DNA of 64,000 nucleotides from Plotosus lineatus (lineage: Eukaryota; Chordata; Actinopteri; Siluriformes; Plotosidae), in the NCBI GenBank assembly GCA_024760905.1, contig CM045733.1, positions 28,583,501-28,647,500 of the forward strand. Reading direction: 5' to 3'. Positions 20,290 through 30,854 of this stretch are shown here, one piece after another (within the stretch, counting starts at the first letter, position 1; each line of letters opens with the position of its first letter). The notes under the pieces are model-generated. The model saw nothing but the letters and a program-made list of their open reading frames with translations, had not been told where the DNA came from and did no database searches. A program made the position numbers and the translations under genes.

Positions 20290-20635
20290 TTTTTTTTTTG
20301 CATTGAAGTTATGTAGCTGAATTTATTTTTCTTCTGTGTACTCTTCTAACCAAGTATACAAGAAGAAATGTGAAGTAAGGATGAGTCTTCATGTTTTAAG
20401 AAAAATGAGATGCCCCTGCCTCTGAAGAATCACTGTCCTGTTTTAAAAGCATCAAACATTGTTTGGGAAAACAAAGATTTTGAGTGGTATTCACCAAATT
20501 CAGCTCTGTTTGATTTCCTAAACTGGATGAACAGTTTTCAAAGTACAGGACATGTGCAGTACAAGTTTCTACCCTGGAACATGGATTCTTACACTTATAC
20601 ACTGGGATGCAGCTCCATAGATCTATAGATATAGA
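20290..20635. other. No gene recognised
   Basis: AT-rich spacer between the RTE and the next SINE. It starts with a poly-T run at 20286-20299. Confidence 0.4.
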
Positions 20636-20922
20636 TGTCTGTCTAATTTTTAACGTTTTGATTTGGCAGAGGTTTTTTACGTCGGATGCCCTTCCTGACA
20701 ACCCTTTTAGCAAGGGACAGAAACACGCTAACGGCTTTGCAGCTCCTCTTTACGAAAGTCAGCAATGGTTCTTTTACATGCCTCTCACCATAGACAGTGA
20801 GAGACATGGCACGCCTTTGATAACCCAGTTAGCTGCACTGGGGGGCAACCCTGTGGAGAGAGGGACTCAAACCCCCAACCTTTGGATCAGCGATCCACTG
20901 CCCTATCCACTAGACCACCTAT
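20636..20922 (-). mobile_element. tRNA-derived SINE, RTE 3' tail deleted
   Basis: Antisense copy of the RTE-tailed SINE. It has the 5'-UTR-derived block (GATTTGGCAGAGG, TACGTCGGATGCCCTTCCTG), the body and the tRNA-like head up to GATCCACTGCCCTATCCACT and AGACCACC. The RTE 3'-end block is missing: ATGTCTGTCTA (20636) is joined almost directly to TTTTGATTTGGCAG. Confidence 0.85.
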
Positions 20923-21339
20923 ACATATACATATTAAATTAAAAAAAAAAAAAAAATCATAATTCCCCTTGCCATTTAATACATTGAAATATGTAATCCA
21001 GTATTTAGGTAATCAGTTATTCCCAGAAAAGCTGCATGGTAACATATATCCTTCCTAACACACACACAGAGAGAGAGAGAGAGAGTCAAATTTCTCAATT
21101 TATTGATTTCAGTATCAGTATTATTGATTTCCATCTATCCAAAAATATATATGGGGTTAGATGGATAGATTGTGTATTCACATTTTTTACAAATGTAACG
21201 GGTTTATTTGGACAGCCCTTTCAGGAATGTTGCTCTCAAAATGGTTAATACCTTCAGTTTTTCACTAGAGCAAGTTTTTAAATGTAGTAAATTAAATTGA
21301 GCGAAATTAGTTATTGAAAATTGGAGATGTTAAAATTAA

Positions 21340-21590
21340 CGGCCATTTAATCCTAATTGGAGTCATGGGGAGGCTGACACCCATCAATGCCAACTCTGAA
21401 CGAGGGCAAGATACACCATGGACAACTAACCAGGTAATTGCAGGGCCAACACAAACACAATTAACACAGTGCCACAGTGATGTGGCAATCTCGTGGCCTA
21501 GTCTTTTTGAACAACAGCAATGATTCTTTTACCTGACTCAGAGACAGGACTGGCCTTTGATCATTAAGTTAGCTGCCCTGAAGAAGTGTT
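21340..21590 (-). mobile_element. Degenerate L2-tailed SINE
   Basis: Antisense: 'ttaatcctaattggagtcat', 'ggaggctgacacccatc', 'gacaggactggcctttgatc', 'ttaagttagctgccctg'. The tail and body correspond to the L2-tailed SINE at 6001-6361; the head is lost. Confidence 0.6.
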
Positions 21591-21713
21591 CTACATATTA
21601 CAAATGTATTCAATTTTAATTAATATGAGAGCCAATGTTCTATAATGAAAGTGACGTAGACATGCTAACCTTGCATAAACTATAAAATATATTTCTCATG
21701 TATCTCTTTTTTG

Positions 21714-21850
21714 GGCAACATGATGGCATAGTGAGCACATTTAGAACCGTCAATCAGCCTACTATGCATGTTTAGTTTGTGGGTGGAAACCAGAGTATAC
21801 GGAGGAAACCCATACAAGAATGGAGAGAGCATGCAAACTCCACACCCTGC
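21714..21850. repeat. L2-type 3' UTR fragment
   Basis: 'caatcagcctactatgcatg', 'gtgggtggaaaccagagtat', 'gcatgcaaactccacac' match the block at 30030-30130. Confidence 0.6.
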
Positions 21851-22024
21851 CTGGCTTCTGATATTTGTGTATTGATCTTTCTGTCATATGAAGCAATACA
21901 TATTTATTCACCTTACTGTTTAAATGAGCTAGTAACCTTTTGCATTGTTGATTAATGCCAACGGTCTTTAAGGTTGTATGTGATACAAGTAGAAAAAGGT
22001 TAAAAACAAAACAAATGCCTTTTC

Positions 22025-22285
22025 AGGTTGAGCCATGTCCTTCGAGCTCTTGTGAGGTCTGCTCCGGGAGTGTGTTAAGGGCCATTCGGTTTCCATATCA
22101 CCAGAGCCAGAGTTTGGTCTGTATTGGGAGCAACAGGCCTTATTCATTTCCAGTGAGGGATGTAGTCTGCCAAGGCTGTTCTTTGTTACTGATTCTATTC
22201 TTATTTATGGACAGAATTGAGTTGCAGCCACATCATTGAGGTGTTCTGGTTTGGTGGCTATAGGACACAGGTCCAAAAGTGGGCA
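22025..22285 (+). mobile_element. RT fragment of the LINE at 54.3-56.8 kb
   Basis: Broken frames encode HQSQSLVCIGSNRPYSFPVR, VVCQGCSLLLILFLFMDRI and later GVLVWWL. These parallel VRIGNNRSNSFPVEFGVCQG and YPLSPILFIIFM at 55.2-55.3 kb (minus). It covers the RT motif just before the FADD box. Confidence 0.65.
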
Positions 22286-22629
22286 AACTATGGCCTGTTA
22301 GACTTTTTAATACAACCTGCCGAATTTGTCCAATTAAAAAAAAAACAAAAATCAAATTCATACAACCAGCTAACACGCAATGTTTTGAAACCGTTTTACA
22401 ACATTGCAGAAAGGTTGCAATTAAGTTGTTACATGTAATGTTATGTGAACGTTGTAGCGACGTTATATCAAACATTTACCGAGAACCTATATGTGACGTT
22501 TAATTACAACGTTGTTTAGACGTCACCTAAATGTCACATCCCCAGGCTGTGCAAGGTCTGCAATAGTAAACTGTGCGCTTCCGTGTCAAGTCTTTTCAGT
22601 TTGGCACGCTCGCTTGAACAGACAAAGAT

Positions 22630-22676
22630 TTCCTTTCGGCTTTGTCCTTTCTTCAGGAGTCACCACAGCGAATGAA
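22630..22676 (-). repeat. RTE-type 3' tail scrap
   Basis: TTCCTTTCGGCTTTGTCCTT then TCAGGAGTCACCACAGCGAA is the reverse complement of the conserved RTE 3' end (TTCGCTGTGGCGACCCCTGA, GCCGAAAGGAAA). Confidence 0.75.
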
Positions 22677-23179
22677 GACGATTTCTTAATCTTGGCCAAC
22701 AATATTTCCTCTGAGAAAAGCAAAAGATTTAACCGAAATCTGAGGCACGATCGTGAGGTAAGATATAAAGCTACCTACAGCTCACAGCCAGATAGATATG
22801 CCGATTACGCTGGATTGGGTAGGAGTTCATAGTTTTAAATTTAACTTGGCTTCACTTAACAAGCATGTTATGATGCTGACAACATCAAGGGGATATCAAA
22901 GGTGTTGCAACATGTTCAGATAGTCGGATACATTTCTATATCTAAAAGTCTTCTAAATTTTATTACAGGTTGTCAACGTGGGCATGTGGGAGTTCTCCCT
23001 TTGTGTGCATTATCAAAAACATGGCTCGTTTTAATTTATTATTACTTCTATTACCGGCGTAAGCAGTAGTAGTACTAATAGTACTCTAATTCTTCCATAC
23101 TAATACTTCCAGTTACACCTATATACAAAAAAGTTAACTTTCACATCTGTTATATTTTTTTACTTTTTTTCTTTTCCAG

Positions 23180-23242
23180 GTGAAGTCCAGTACTGCAGAA
23201 AGTGCTAAGGATGGCAACTCACATGACGATGACGACTTGTAA
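23180..23242 (+). CDS. Candidate terminal exon inside the DNA element (tentative)
   Basis: A pyrimidine tract ending CTTTTCCAG precedes 63 bases encoding VKSSTAESAKDGNSHDDDDL and a TAA stop, followed by AATAAA at 23354. A matching donor, GAG|GTAAGA at 22757/22758, ends an open stretch encoding SSEKSKRFNRNLRHDRE in a compatible phase. This could be the last exons of an element-encoded or captured gene, or chance. The protein is not recognised. Confidence 0.25.
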   Translation: MKSSTAESAKDGNSHDDDDL

Positions 23243-23924
23243 CCATTTTTAATAATTTTATTAATAATATAATTTTATCTCTACTGTAAATTTTGTAACT
23301 AGTGTAGGATGGCGCTATCCAACCCCAGATACCTCAAGTGTATGTTCTGAGTGAATAAAGTATTTATTAATGTTACTTCTACACGTCTTTGCTACATTCT
23401 TCACAACATTTTTGCTAAGTTCTTGATGACATTACTTGTAATGTTGCAGCACATTTTTGCCACGTTCATCACAATGTCACTTGTAATGTGGCAGCAACGT
23501 TTTTGCCATGTTCATCACAACGTCGTAGCAATGTTTTTGGGAGTCTACAAGTTATGTTATTGCAACGTTGGTGTGACTTTTGTGTAATGTTGTAGGAACA
23601 TTGTTACAAGGTAACCATGTTAGCTGGGCATCATTCATTTCATCTTGTCCCTACAATGCCCACATTTCTCCAATAGATGGTGCACCTTTGTTGGAGTGTA
23701 GTGTAGTACTCTATTTCACTTGCATGTTCCCGTTTCCATTTGAGCCCATCACGGGTCCAAGTTAACTGACCAACATGGCAGATCTATCATGAGAATTTCC
23801 ACAACAAAACTGACTCCAGACTTTGATGCACTGGCAAAAAATGAGACCAACAACATTGTTCCAACGAAATTGGTGAGTTTTTCTGCTATTTTATAGAAAA
23901 AAAAATGCATATGGAAAGTTTGAC

Positions 23925-24130
23925 TCTCGACTTACAAAATTAATCCATTCCAGCGCCTTTTTCGTAACGTGGAGGTTTCGTAAGTAGAGGTGCATTTTAC
24001 ACGTAAAACACCTGATTTGTTCCAAGGCTCCCAAGACTACCTCATAAACCCTTTAAAAATGATAAAAGTAAACTAATTTTGTATGAAATATGTGTTAAAA
24101 GTAAAATTTTTATTAAACCATTTAAAATTT
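23925..24130. mobile_element. Pogo/Tigger-like terminal scrap
   Basis: 'ctctcgacttacaaaattaa', 'tccattccagcgcctttttcg', 'ggtttcgtaagtagaggtgc' follow the 'tcgacttacgaaattaatccgttcc ... tttcgtaagtcgaggtac' pattern of pogo-group DNA elements. The other end was not found. Confidence 0.45.
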
Positions 24131-24134
24131 TCAT

Positions 24135-24975
24135 TAACATATTAAACAATTTTATTCACACACACGCTCTGCTGAATGCGGGCTCCGCCCACACGCAGGA
24201 TGCTGGAGCATTTTAAGACGGGGAATTCAATGCGCCAATTCCCTGTCAAATCTGTCAATTCCCTTCTTGACAGATAAGAGATCGAAACTCAAATTTAACT
24301 TGTAGCCTTAAGGGATTGGAGGTCCGGATGAGCCACGTTTTGCTCAAATTCGGTGAAGCACGGCACATTTATTAAACATTTACTGAATGAAACAACTTAA
24401 AAACCAAAAAAATAAGCTGCATTGTGCTCTCTCGAAAAGAGAGTAAAGAACGCCTCATTTCATCTCTCTCTCACACACACACAAAAAACAAAAAAAAAAC
24501 AAAAAACTGTCTCTCTGGTGTGTTTTTCCCGAATGCGGCTCCGCCCACACGTAACGTGCAGCTGACAGAACAATTAGTTTTAAATGTTTAAATGGATGGG
24601 ATGTTGGATTTAAAGCGGAATTACAGTACCTGTTTGAAAGATCAGAGGTCCTGATTTAATATTAACTTGCTTCCCTATGAGATCGGAGGTCTTATCCAAC
24701 AGCACTCTGTCTCCATGCTTCTACTTCAATATCATGCCGAAATAATCACCCCCGTCTCTATTTCCGCTTTTCAGTATTTTCCGGGTCCATAATGGATAAC
24801 GAAATATAACAGCAATCTCTCAAAAAGAACTCACGAGCTAACATTCCTGGTCAACTCTCCTCTCACGTGTGACAAACAGGAAGTATGGGCACAGTTCAGC
24901 TGAATCTTGGTTAATGGAAAGCCAGCGGGGCAGGATGTTGGCAGACAGCCAATGAGAGAGCAACTCGCGCATGGT
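24135..24975. other. No gene recognised
   Basis: Contains two similar 'gaatgcgggctccgcccacacg' phrases (24175 and 24530), suggesting a diverged internal repeat, and short CA/poly-A runs at 24470-24505. No coding evidence. Confidence 0.35.
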
Positions 24976-24988
24976 TTAAATTTTGAAT

Positions 24989-26653
24989 GGTGCGTTAGGA
25001 GAGGTAGCAGTAGATTTTTCTGACAAGGACATTCAACAAGGTCTGAGAGAGTGAAGGGATGGCAGAGGAATGGAGGAGAAGTGTGCTGGTGCCCATTTTT
25101 AAGAACAAGGGAGATGTGCAGAGTTGTGGCAACTACAGAGGGATAAAGTTGATGAGCCATACCATGAAGTTATGGGAAAGAATACTGGAAGCTAGACTAA
25201 GGTGGTCTAGTGGTATAGGGCACTGGATCACTGATCCAAAGGTTGGGGGTTCGAGTCCCACTCTCCACAAGGTTGTCACTGTCCCCCCCAGTGCAGCTAA
25301 CTGGGTTATCAAAGGCGGGCCGCCATGTCTCTCACTCTCTATGGTGAGAGGCATGTAAAAGAACCATTGCTGACTTTTGTAAAGAGTAGGCTGCAAAGTC
25401 AGTGTGTTTCTGGCCTGTGTTAAAAAGGGTTGTGACAGGAAGGGCAGCCGACGTAAAAACTTCTGCCAAATCAAAATGTGCGAATCAGATGAATCGCTGT
25501 GGCGACTCCCAAATAAAAGGGAAAAAGCCGAAAGGAAGACAGACAGACTAAGGGCAGAGGTCAGCATCTGTGAACAACAGTTTGGTTTCATGCCAAGAAA
25601 GAGCATTGTAGATGCAGTGCTTGCTTTGAGGATGTTAATAGAGAAGTACACAGAAGGTCAGAGGGAACTGCATTGTGCCTTGTTGATCTGGAGAAAGCAT
25701 ATGACAGCGTGCCAAGAGAAGAACTGCAGTATTGGATGAGGAAGTCTGGAGTGGCAGAGAAGCATGTTAGAGTGGTGCAGGACATGTATAAGAGATGTAA
25801 GACAGTGGTGATGTGTGCTGTCGGCATGACCGAATAATTCAAGGTGGAGGGAGGACTGCATCAAGGGTCAGCTCTGAGCCCCTTCTTGTTTGCAATGGTG
25901 ATGGACAGACTGACAGATGAGGTAACACAAGAATCTCCAATGACTATGATGTTTGCAGATGATAGTGTGATCTATAGTGAGAGCAGAGAACAAGTGGAGG
26001 AATGCCCTGGAAAGGAGATGAATGAAGGTCAGAGTCAGTAAGTCAGAATACATGTGTGTGAATGAGAAGGACCCAAGAGAAATGGTGAGGTTACAGGGAG
26101 CAAAGATAAGGAAGGTGGAGGATTTTAAGTACTTATGCTCAACAATCCAGAGCAAAAGAGAGTGTGGAAAAGAGATGAAGCATGTGCAGGCAGGTTTGAA
26201 AGGTTGGAGAAAAGTGTCCGGTGTGATAGGATGTTGTATGGTTTGGAAACCGTTGCCTTGGGGAAAAGACAGGAGGCAGAGCTGGAGGTCGCAGAGATGA
26301 AAATGTTAAGGTTCTCTCTGGAAGTAACGAGGATGGATAGGGTCAGAAATGAGTACATCAGAGGGACAGTAAGATGTTTTGTAGACAAAGTCAGAGAGGC
26401 TAAATTGAGATTGCTTGGACATGTACAGAGGAGGGACAGTGAGTATATTGGTAGTCGTTTGCTGAGGTTAGCACTACCAGGCAGGCCTTGAGCAAGACCA
26501 AAGAAGAGATTTATGGATGTGGTGAAGGCGGACATGAAGGTCATTGGCGTGAGAGAAGAAGATGCAGAGGACAGGGTGAGATGGAGACAGATGATTTGCT
26601 GTGGTGACCCCTGACGAGAATAGCCCAAAGGAAAAGAAAGATGAAGATGGGTC
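24989..26653 (+). mobile_element. 5'-truncated RTE-like LINE with nested SINE
   Basis: Starts just ahead of the RT and runs to the 3' tail. Pieces: AEEWRRSVLVPIFKNKGDVQ (~25060), FGFMPRKSIVDAVLALRMLI (~25585), the LEKAYDS palm region with a frameshift (~25690), GLHQGSALSPFLFAMVMDRL (~25855), TMMFADDSVIYSES (~25945), and YIRGTVRCFVDKVREAKLRL (~26355). Candidate 9-bp target duplications ATTTTGAAT lie at 24980-24988 and 26654-26662. Several frameshifts disable it. The SINE at 25203-25544 sits inside it. Confidence 0.88.
25203..25544 (+). mobile_element. tRNA-derived SINE nested in the RTE-like LINE
   Basis: Same family as 4929-5274, with A and B boxes (B box GGTTCGAGTCC, ~25247) and the RTE-type tail GAATCGCTGTGGCGACTCCC. 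It interrupts the RT codons. Target duplications AGACTAAGG lie at 25194-25202 and 25545-25553. The first few head bases are missing. Confidence 0.92.
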
Positions 26654-26699
26654 ATTTTGAATACATCAGACTATTTGAAGAGGTCATACTACCTTTGCT

Positions 26700-26795
26700 G
26701 AAGATAAAATGCTTTTAAAATGGATCTGGCACAACAAGACAATGACCCCAAACACATCAGTAAATACCAAAAAACACTGACTGATCAGGTTAGAA
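26700..26795 (+). mobile_element. Tc1 transposase scrap
   Basis: Encodes QQDNDPKHISKY, the second catalytic aspartate region of a Tc1-type transposase. Nothing else of the element is clear. Confidence 0.5.
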
Positions 26796-26869
26796 ATAAT
26801 AGCAGTCAGACATCACTAACACTACATACCCGAACAGGAAACACCAAGAAAGAAATCCCGTCACATGTC

Positions 26870-29790
26870 AGGTTTTGCAATACAAGATCGGGAATCAATA
26901 ACTTAAAGAAAAAAAAAAATGGGTCGAAAAAGAAAGACAAATTGTTAAAACTTAACCTGCAGATTTATGAGGCCCACTGAGATAGTGGGAAAGATGTATA
27001 CCCAACTTTGTCAATATACATGTCAACTTGTACTTTTAAAAGAACAGCCGCAGTGTTCCAATAGCTTTAAGAGATTGGACATTTAGGGGTTGAGGGGACA
27101 CGACAGGTACATATTCAGAGGGACAACATGCATTTTGTGGCCCAAAATTGTGTGTTGGAAGTCAAAGCGAACAACCAGAATGACCAGTACCGGGACTGCA
27201 GTCTCATGTGTTTCTCAGAGACGTGGCTGAATGAACTCACACCGGACTCTGTGGTTTCTCTTAATGGATTCACACTCGCGCATGCAGATCGGAGAGTGGC
27301 GGAGAGCGGTAAGAAGAAAGGAGGGGGTGTGGCGGTCTACGTGAATGAACGATGGTGCCACCCGGCCAACGGGAACGTGAAGGAGCAGCTATGCACGCGG
27401 GACCTTGAGCTGCTCGCGGTGAGCGCGCGGCCATATTATCTACCGAGTGAGTTTTCACATGTGATTGTGTTTTGCGGGTCCATTCCGCCCTCGGCTGATG
27501 CGGTGGCCGCGTGTGAGCGTCTCCACAGCGCTGTCAGTCAGACACAGACTCGTCACCCCCGCGCCATGATTCTGATCAGCGGGGACTTTAACCACGTCCC
27601 TCTCTCCACCTCTCTCCTGACGTCCACGCAATACGTGAAGTGCGCCACAAGACAATAAAACTCTGGACTTGCTGTATGCTAATGTAAAGGACGCTTACAG
27701 CTCCACCCCCCCTCCCCCCACTGGGATGCTCAGACAAAAACCTGGTCTACCTGCTCCCCCAATACACACCCAGGGTGCAAAAGGACCCTGCGCAGAAGAG
27801 GTCTGTGAAAGTGTAGACCAAGGAGACCAATGAGAGGCTTAGGGACTGTTTCCAGACCACAGACTGGAGCATGCTCTGTGACTCCTTTGGTGATGACATC
27901 GACGGCCTCACACACTGTATCACTGATTACATGAACTTCTGCGTGGACAGCACTGCGCCAACACGGAGGGTACGGTGCTTCTCCAACAACCACCTGAGCT
28001 TAAAGTCCTCCTGAACCAGAAAAAGAGGGCTTTCATCTTGGGGGATAGAGAGGAGCAGAAGAAGGTCCAGCGTGAGCTCCAGTGGAGGATCAGGAGGGCC
28101 AAGAAGGACTATGGGAAGAAGATGGAGAAACTGGCTCAGAACAATGTGCGGGACGTCTGGAGAGGACTAAAGACCATGTCTGGATTTGGGCAGAGTGTCA
28201 GAGGGACAGCTGATGGTGACCAGTGCTGGGCGGATGAATTAAACTGTTACTTCAACAGGTTTGATCCCCCCCCCCTGCCCCCCTCTCCGTTCCCCCTCTC
28301 TCTTCACACGTCTCCAGACCCTCCCTTTGCAGCCCACCCCAGCCCCCTCTCCCTTACATCAGACCAGGTGAGGAGACAGCTGAGGCGACGAAATCAGAGG
28401 AAATCTGAAGGACCAGATGGCATCAGTCCCAGGCTGCTGAGGACCTGCGCGGACCAGCTCTGTGAGGTACTATGCTACCTGTACAACCTGAGCCTCAGCC
28501 TGAAGAAGGTTCCCGTCATGTGGAAGACCTCCTGTGTGGTTCCGGTTCCCAAAACAGCTCAAGCGAAGGAACCAGCCCACTACAGACCTGTCTACTACCT
28601 CAGTAACCATCCACAGTACGTGCGGCTGCAAGTCAAAGGTTGCAGTCTGCAGCACGGGGGCACTGCAGGGAACCGTCCTCTCACCCTTCCTTTTCAACAT
28701 TTATACCTCGGACTTCATCTATAGCACAGACAGCTGCCACCTCCAGAAGTTCTCGGATGACTCCGCCATCGTGGGCCGTGTGTCAGAGGGGAACGAGCTG
28801 GTGTACCGGTCGGTCATCGTTGACTTCGTGGACTGGTGTGAGCGCAACCACTTGTGCTTGAACACTAGGAAGACGAAGGAGATGGTGGTAGACTTATGAA
28901 GAAGCACTCTAACACACACACACTCACTAGTGAACATCCAGGGACAGGACATTGAGACAGTGGACAGTTTCAAATACCTGGGCGTTCACCTTAACAATAA
29001 ACTGGACTGATCCCACAACACCAACGCCCTGTACAAGAAGGGCCAGAGTCGCCTCCACCTTCTGAGGAGACTTAGGTCCTTCGGAGTATGCAGACCTCTG
29101 CTCAGGACATTTTATGACTCTGTGGTAGCCTCTGCAATCCTCTATGCTGCCATCTGCTGGGCCCCGGGCAGCACAGAGTGGGACAGAAAGAGACTGGACA
29201 AGCTGGTCAGGAGGGCCAGCTCCGTCCTCGGCTGCCCACTGGACTCTGTGGAGGAGGTGAGTGAGAGGAGGATGGTAGCAAAGCTCACATCCATCTTGGT
29301 CAACAGCTCTCACCCACTGCACCCGACTGTAGAGAAGCTGAGTAGCTCCTTCAGTGGATGACTGAGACATCCTCAGTGAAGGAAGGAGTGCTACCGCAGG
29401 TCGTTCATTCCCACCGCTGTCAGACTGTACAACGCCACTTTGTAACTGTCTGTGAAAATACCGGTTTTGTGCAATAAAAACCCCGTGCACTTTAATCAAC
29501 CACATCTACCCCACTGACTGTGAACCATATCAACCCATCTACTCTGCCCTCAGATACATATACACTTGAATATAGGCCAGTCTACAAAGTCGCTCCCTTC
29601 TTTTCTTTTATTGTTTATTAATTTATACTATGAATGTATCTATTTATTTATATACTTAGATACAAATACAAACATACACACATACATATATATTATATAT
29701 TTTTGCACCCCGTACTGATGGTACCTCAAGAGCCTGTAACAGTGAATTTCTCCATTGTGAGATTAATAAAGCTGTATCTTATCTTATTAG
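26870..29790 (+). mobile_element. APE-type LINE (L2/Jockey-group), internally deleted
   Basis: A GC-richer element than its surroundings, with an endonuclease, a partial RT and a 3' end at about 29790 (AGATTAATAAAGCTGTATC followed by TCTTATCTTATT repeats). The boundary on the left is uncertain because of decay. L2/Maui and Rex1-like groups are possible; I cannot assign the clade from sequence alone. About 400 bases of RT are missing near 28610. Confidence 0.78.
27128..29445 (+). pseudogene. EN-RT polyprotein relic
   Basis: Endonuclease: MCFSETWLNELTPDSVVSLN (~27208), GGGVAVYVNERWC, then ILISGDFNHVPL (~27570), the metal-binding GDFN motif. Linker: QWRIRRAKKDYGKKMEKLAQ (~28080). RT: RNQRKSEGPDGISPRLLRTC (~28395), HYRPV (~28578), a deletion, then GTVLSPFLFNIYTSDFIY (~28670) and the catalytic box, here FSDDSAIVG instead of FADD (~28752). 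C-terminal part: FKYLGVHLNN, CRPLLRTFYDSVVASAILYA (~29090), SVLGCPLDSVEEVSERRMVA (~29222), ending SFIPTAVRLYNATL (~29405). Stops occur near 27655, 27820, 28900 and 29360. Confidence 0.78.
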
Positions 29791-29849
29791 TTTGAGCTAG
29801 GGATTTGATTATATTCTGGTAGTAATGGAACACTATACTCATTTCACCG

Positions 29850-30190
29850 GTCTATTTATTCATTCATTTTCTAAGCCACTTGATCATATCTAGGAGGGAA
29901 GGCTGGTGCTCATCTCAGCTGACTCTGAATGAGAGCAGGATACATGCTGGACAGCTTGCCAGACCATTGAAGGGAGAAAACACTTACAAACATTTTCACT
30001 CACAATCACACCAAGGGGTAATTTGGAACAACCAATCAGCCTACTATGCATGTTTATGGACTATGGGAGGAAACTGGAGCACCCAAAGGAAAAACCACAC
30101 AAGAACAGGAAGAACATGCAAACTCCACAAATAAACGCCCAAGTTAGGAATGAAACCGAGTCCCACTTTGCCACTGAGCCACCATCGGTC
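29850..30190 (-). repeat. L2-type 3' UTR with CATT end
   Basis: Antisense: TTCATTCATTTTCTAAGCCA, CATCTCAGCTGACTCTG, CAATCACACCAAGGGGTAAT, GACTATGGGAGGAAACTGGA, GAACATGCAAACTCC, GCCACTGAGCCACC. This is the clearest copy in the window of the common fish L2 3' UTR. Confidence 0.75.
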
Positions 30191-30854
30191 TATGTAAGAA
30201 AAAATAAATCTTTAAAAATGGTTGGTGATAATCTGTTTCATGATTTTGGCCTTCACTTTGGATTTCCTGAGAAAATGCACCACAATATGGGCTGAGACTT
30301 TGAAAATTGTGTAGTACAGATATGTAGTGAAGTATGAGGCCACCGGACTACCTAGTAACATTCACAAGACAGGTAAAACAATTTGATATAACTTCACTTC
30401 AATCGAACTCTACATTTTGTACAGAGAGACTTCTTCGTCCATATGATTGCATTGACAGGAAAAAGAATAGGACAGCTTACGATAACATTACACATTTGTT
30501 TGTACTCTGTTGTTGAACTGCCGTGAGGATGCCCAGAAGTTTAAAATTCAACATTGCCATCTTTGATTTATCAGGAGAATTGGAGAAAGCGTGGGTGAAC
30601 TAACTTGCCCATCTGGGCTATATCCCACCCAAAGGCCCCTCCACCCATAGTCTTAAGTAAGCCTTATTGCTAATTGTAAAGTCATCTGAACTGAACTTAG
30701 GGAATAATATAATTTTTAGGTAATGCTTATCTGAGTGCTGCTTCTTTACCTCTTTCATGATAGCCTTAAGTATGATGCATTTCTCACTCTTACTGTATTT
30801 TAAATACATCTGGGGTCAGGGGTTTGCACCCCAGCCCTCTTAAAAAAAAAAAAC

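Larger units (their letters stand above)
22355..23632 (+). mobile_element. Long-TIR DNA element with internal AACGTTG repeats
   Basis: The left end CCAGCTAACACGCAATGTTTT is inverted relative to the right end, ...GGTAACCATGTTAGCTGG. Both ends (22355-22530 and 23380-23632) are filled with repeated words such as AACGTTGT, ATGTTGCAGCA and GCAACGTT. It resembles common fish non-autonomous DNA transposons with 'AACGTT'-rich ends, but the superfamily is uncertain and no target duplication is clear. Inside lie an RTE-type tail (22630-22676) and a candidate exon pair. Confidence 0.65.
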
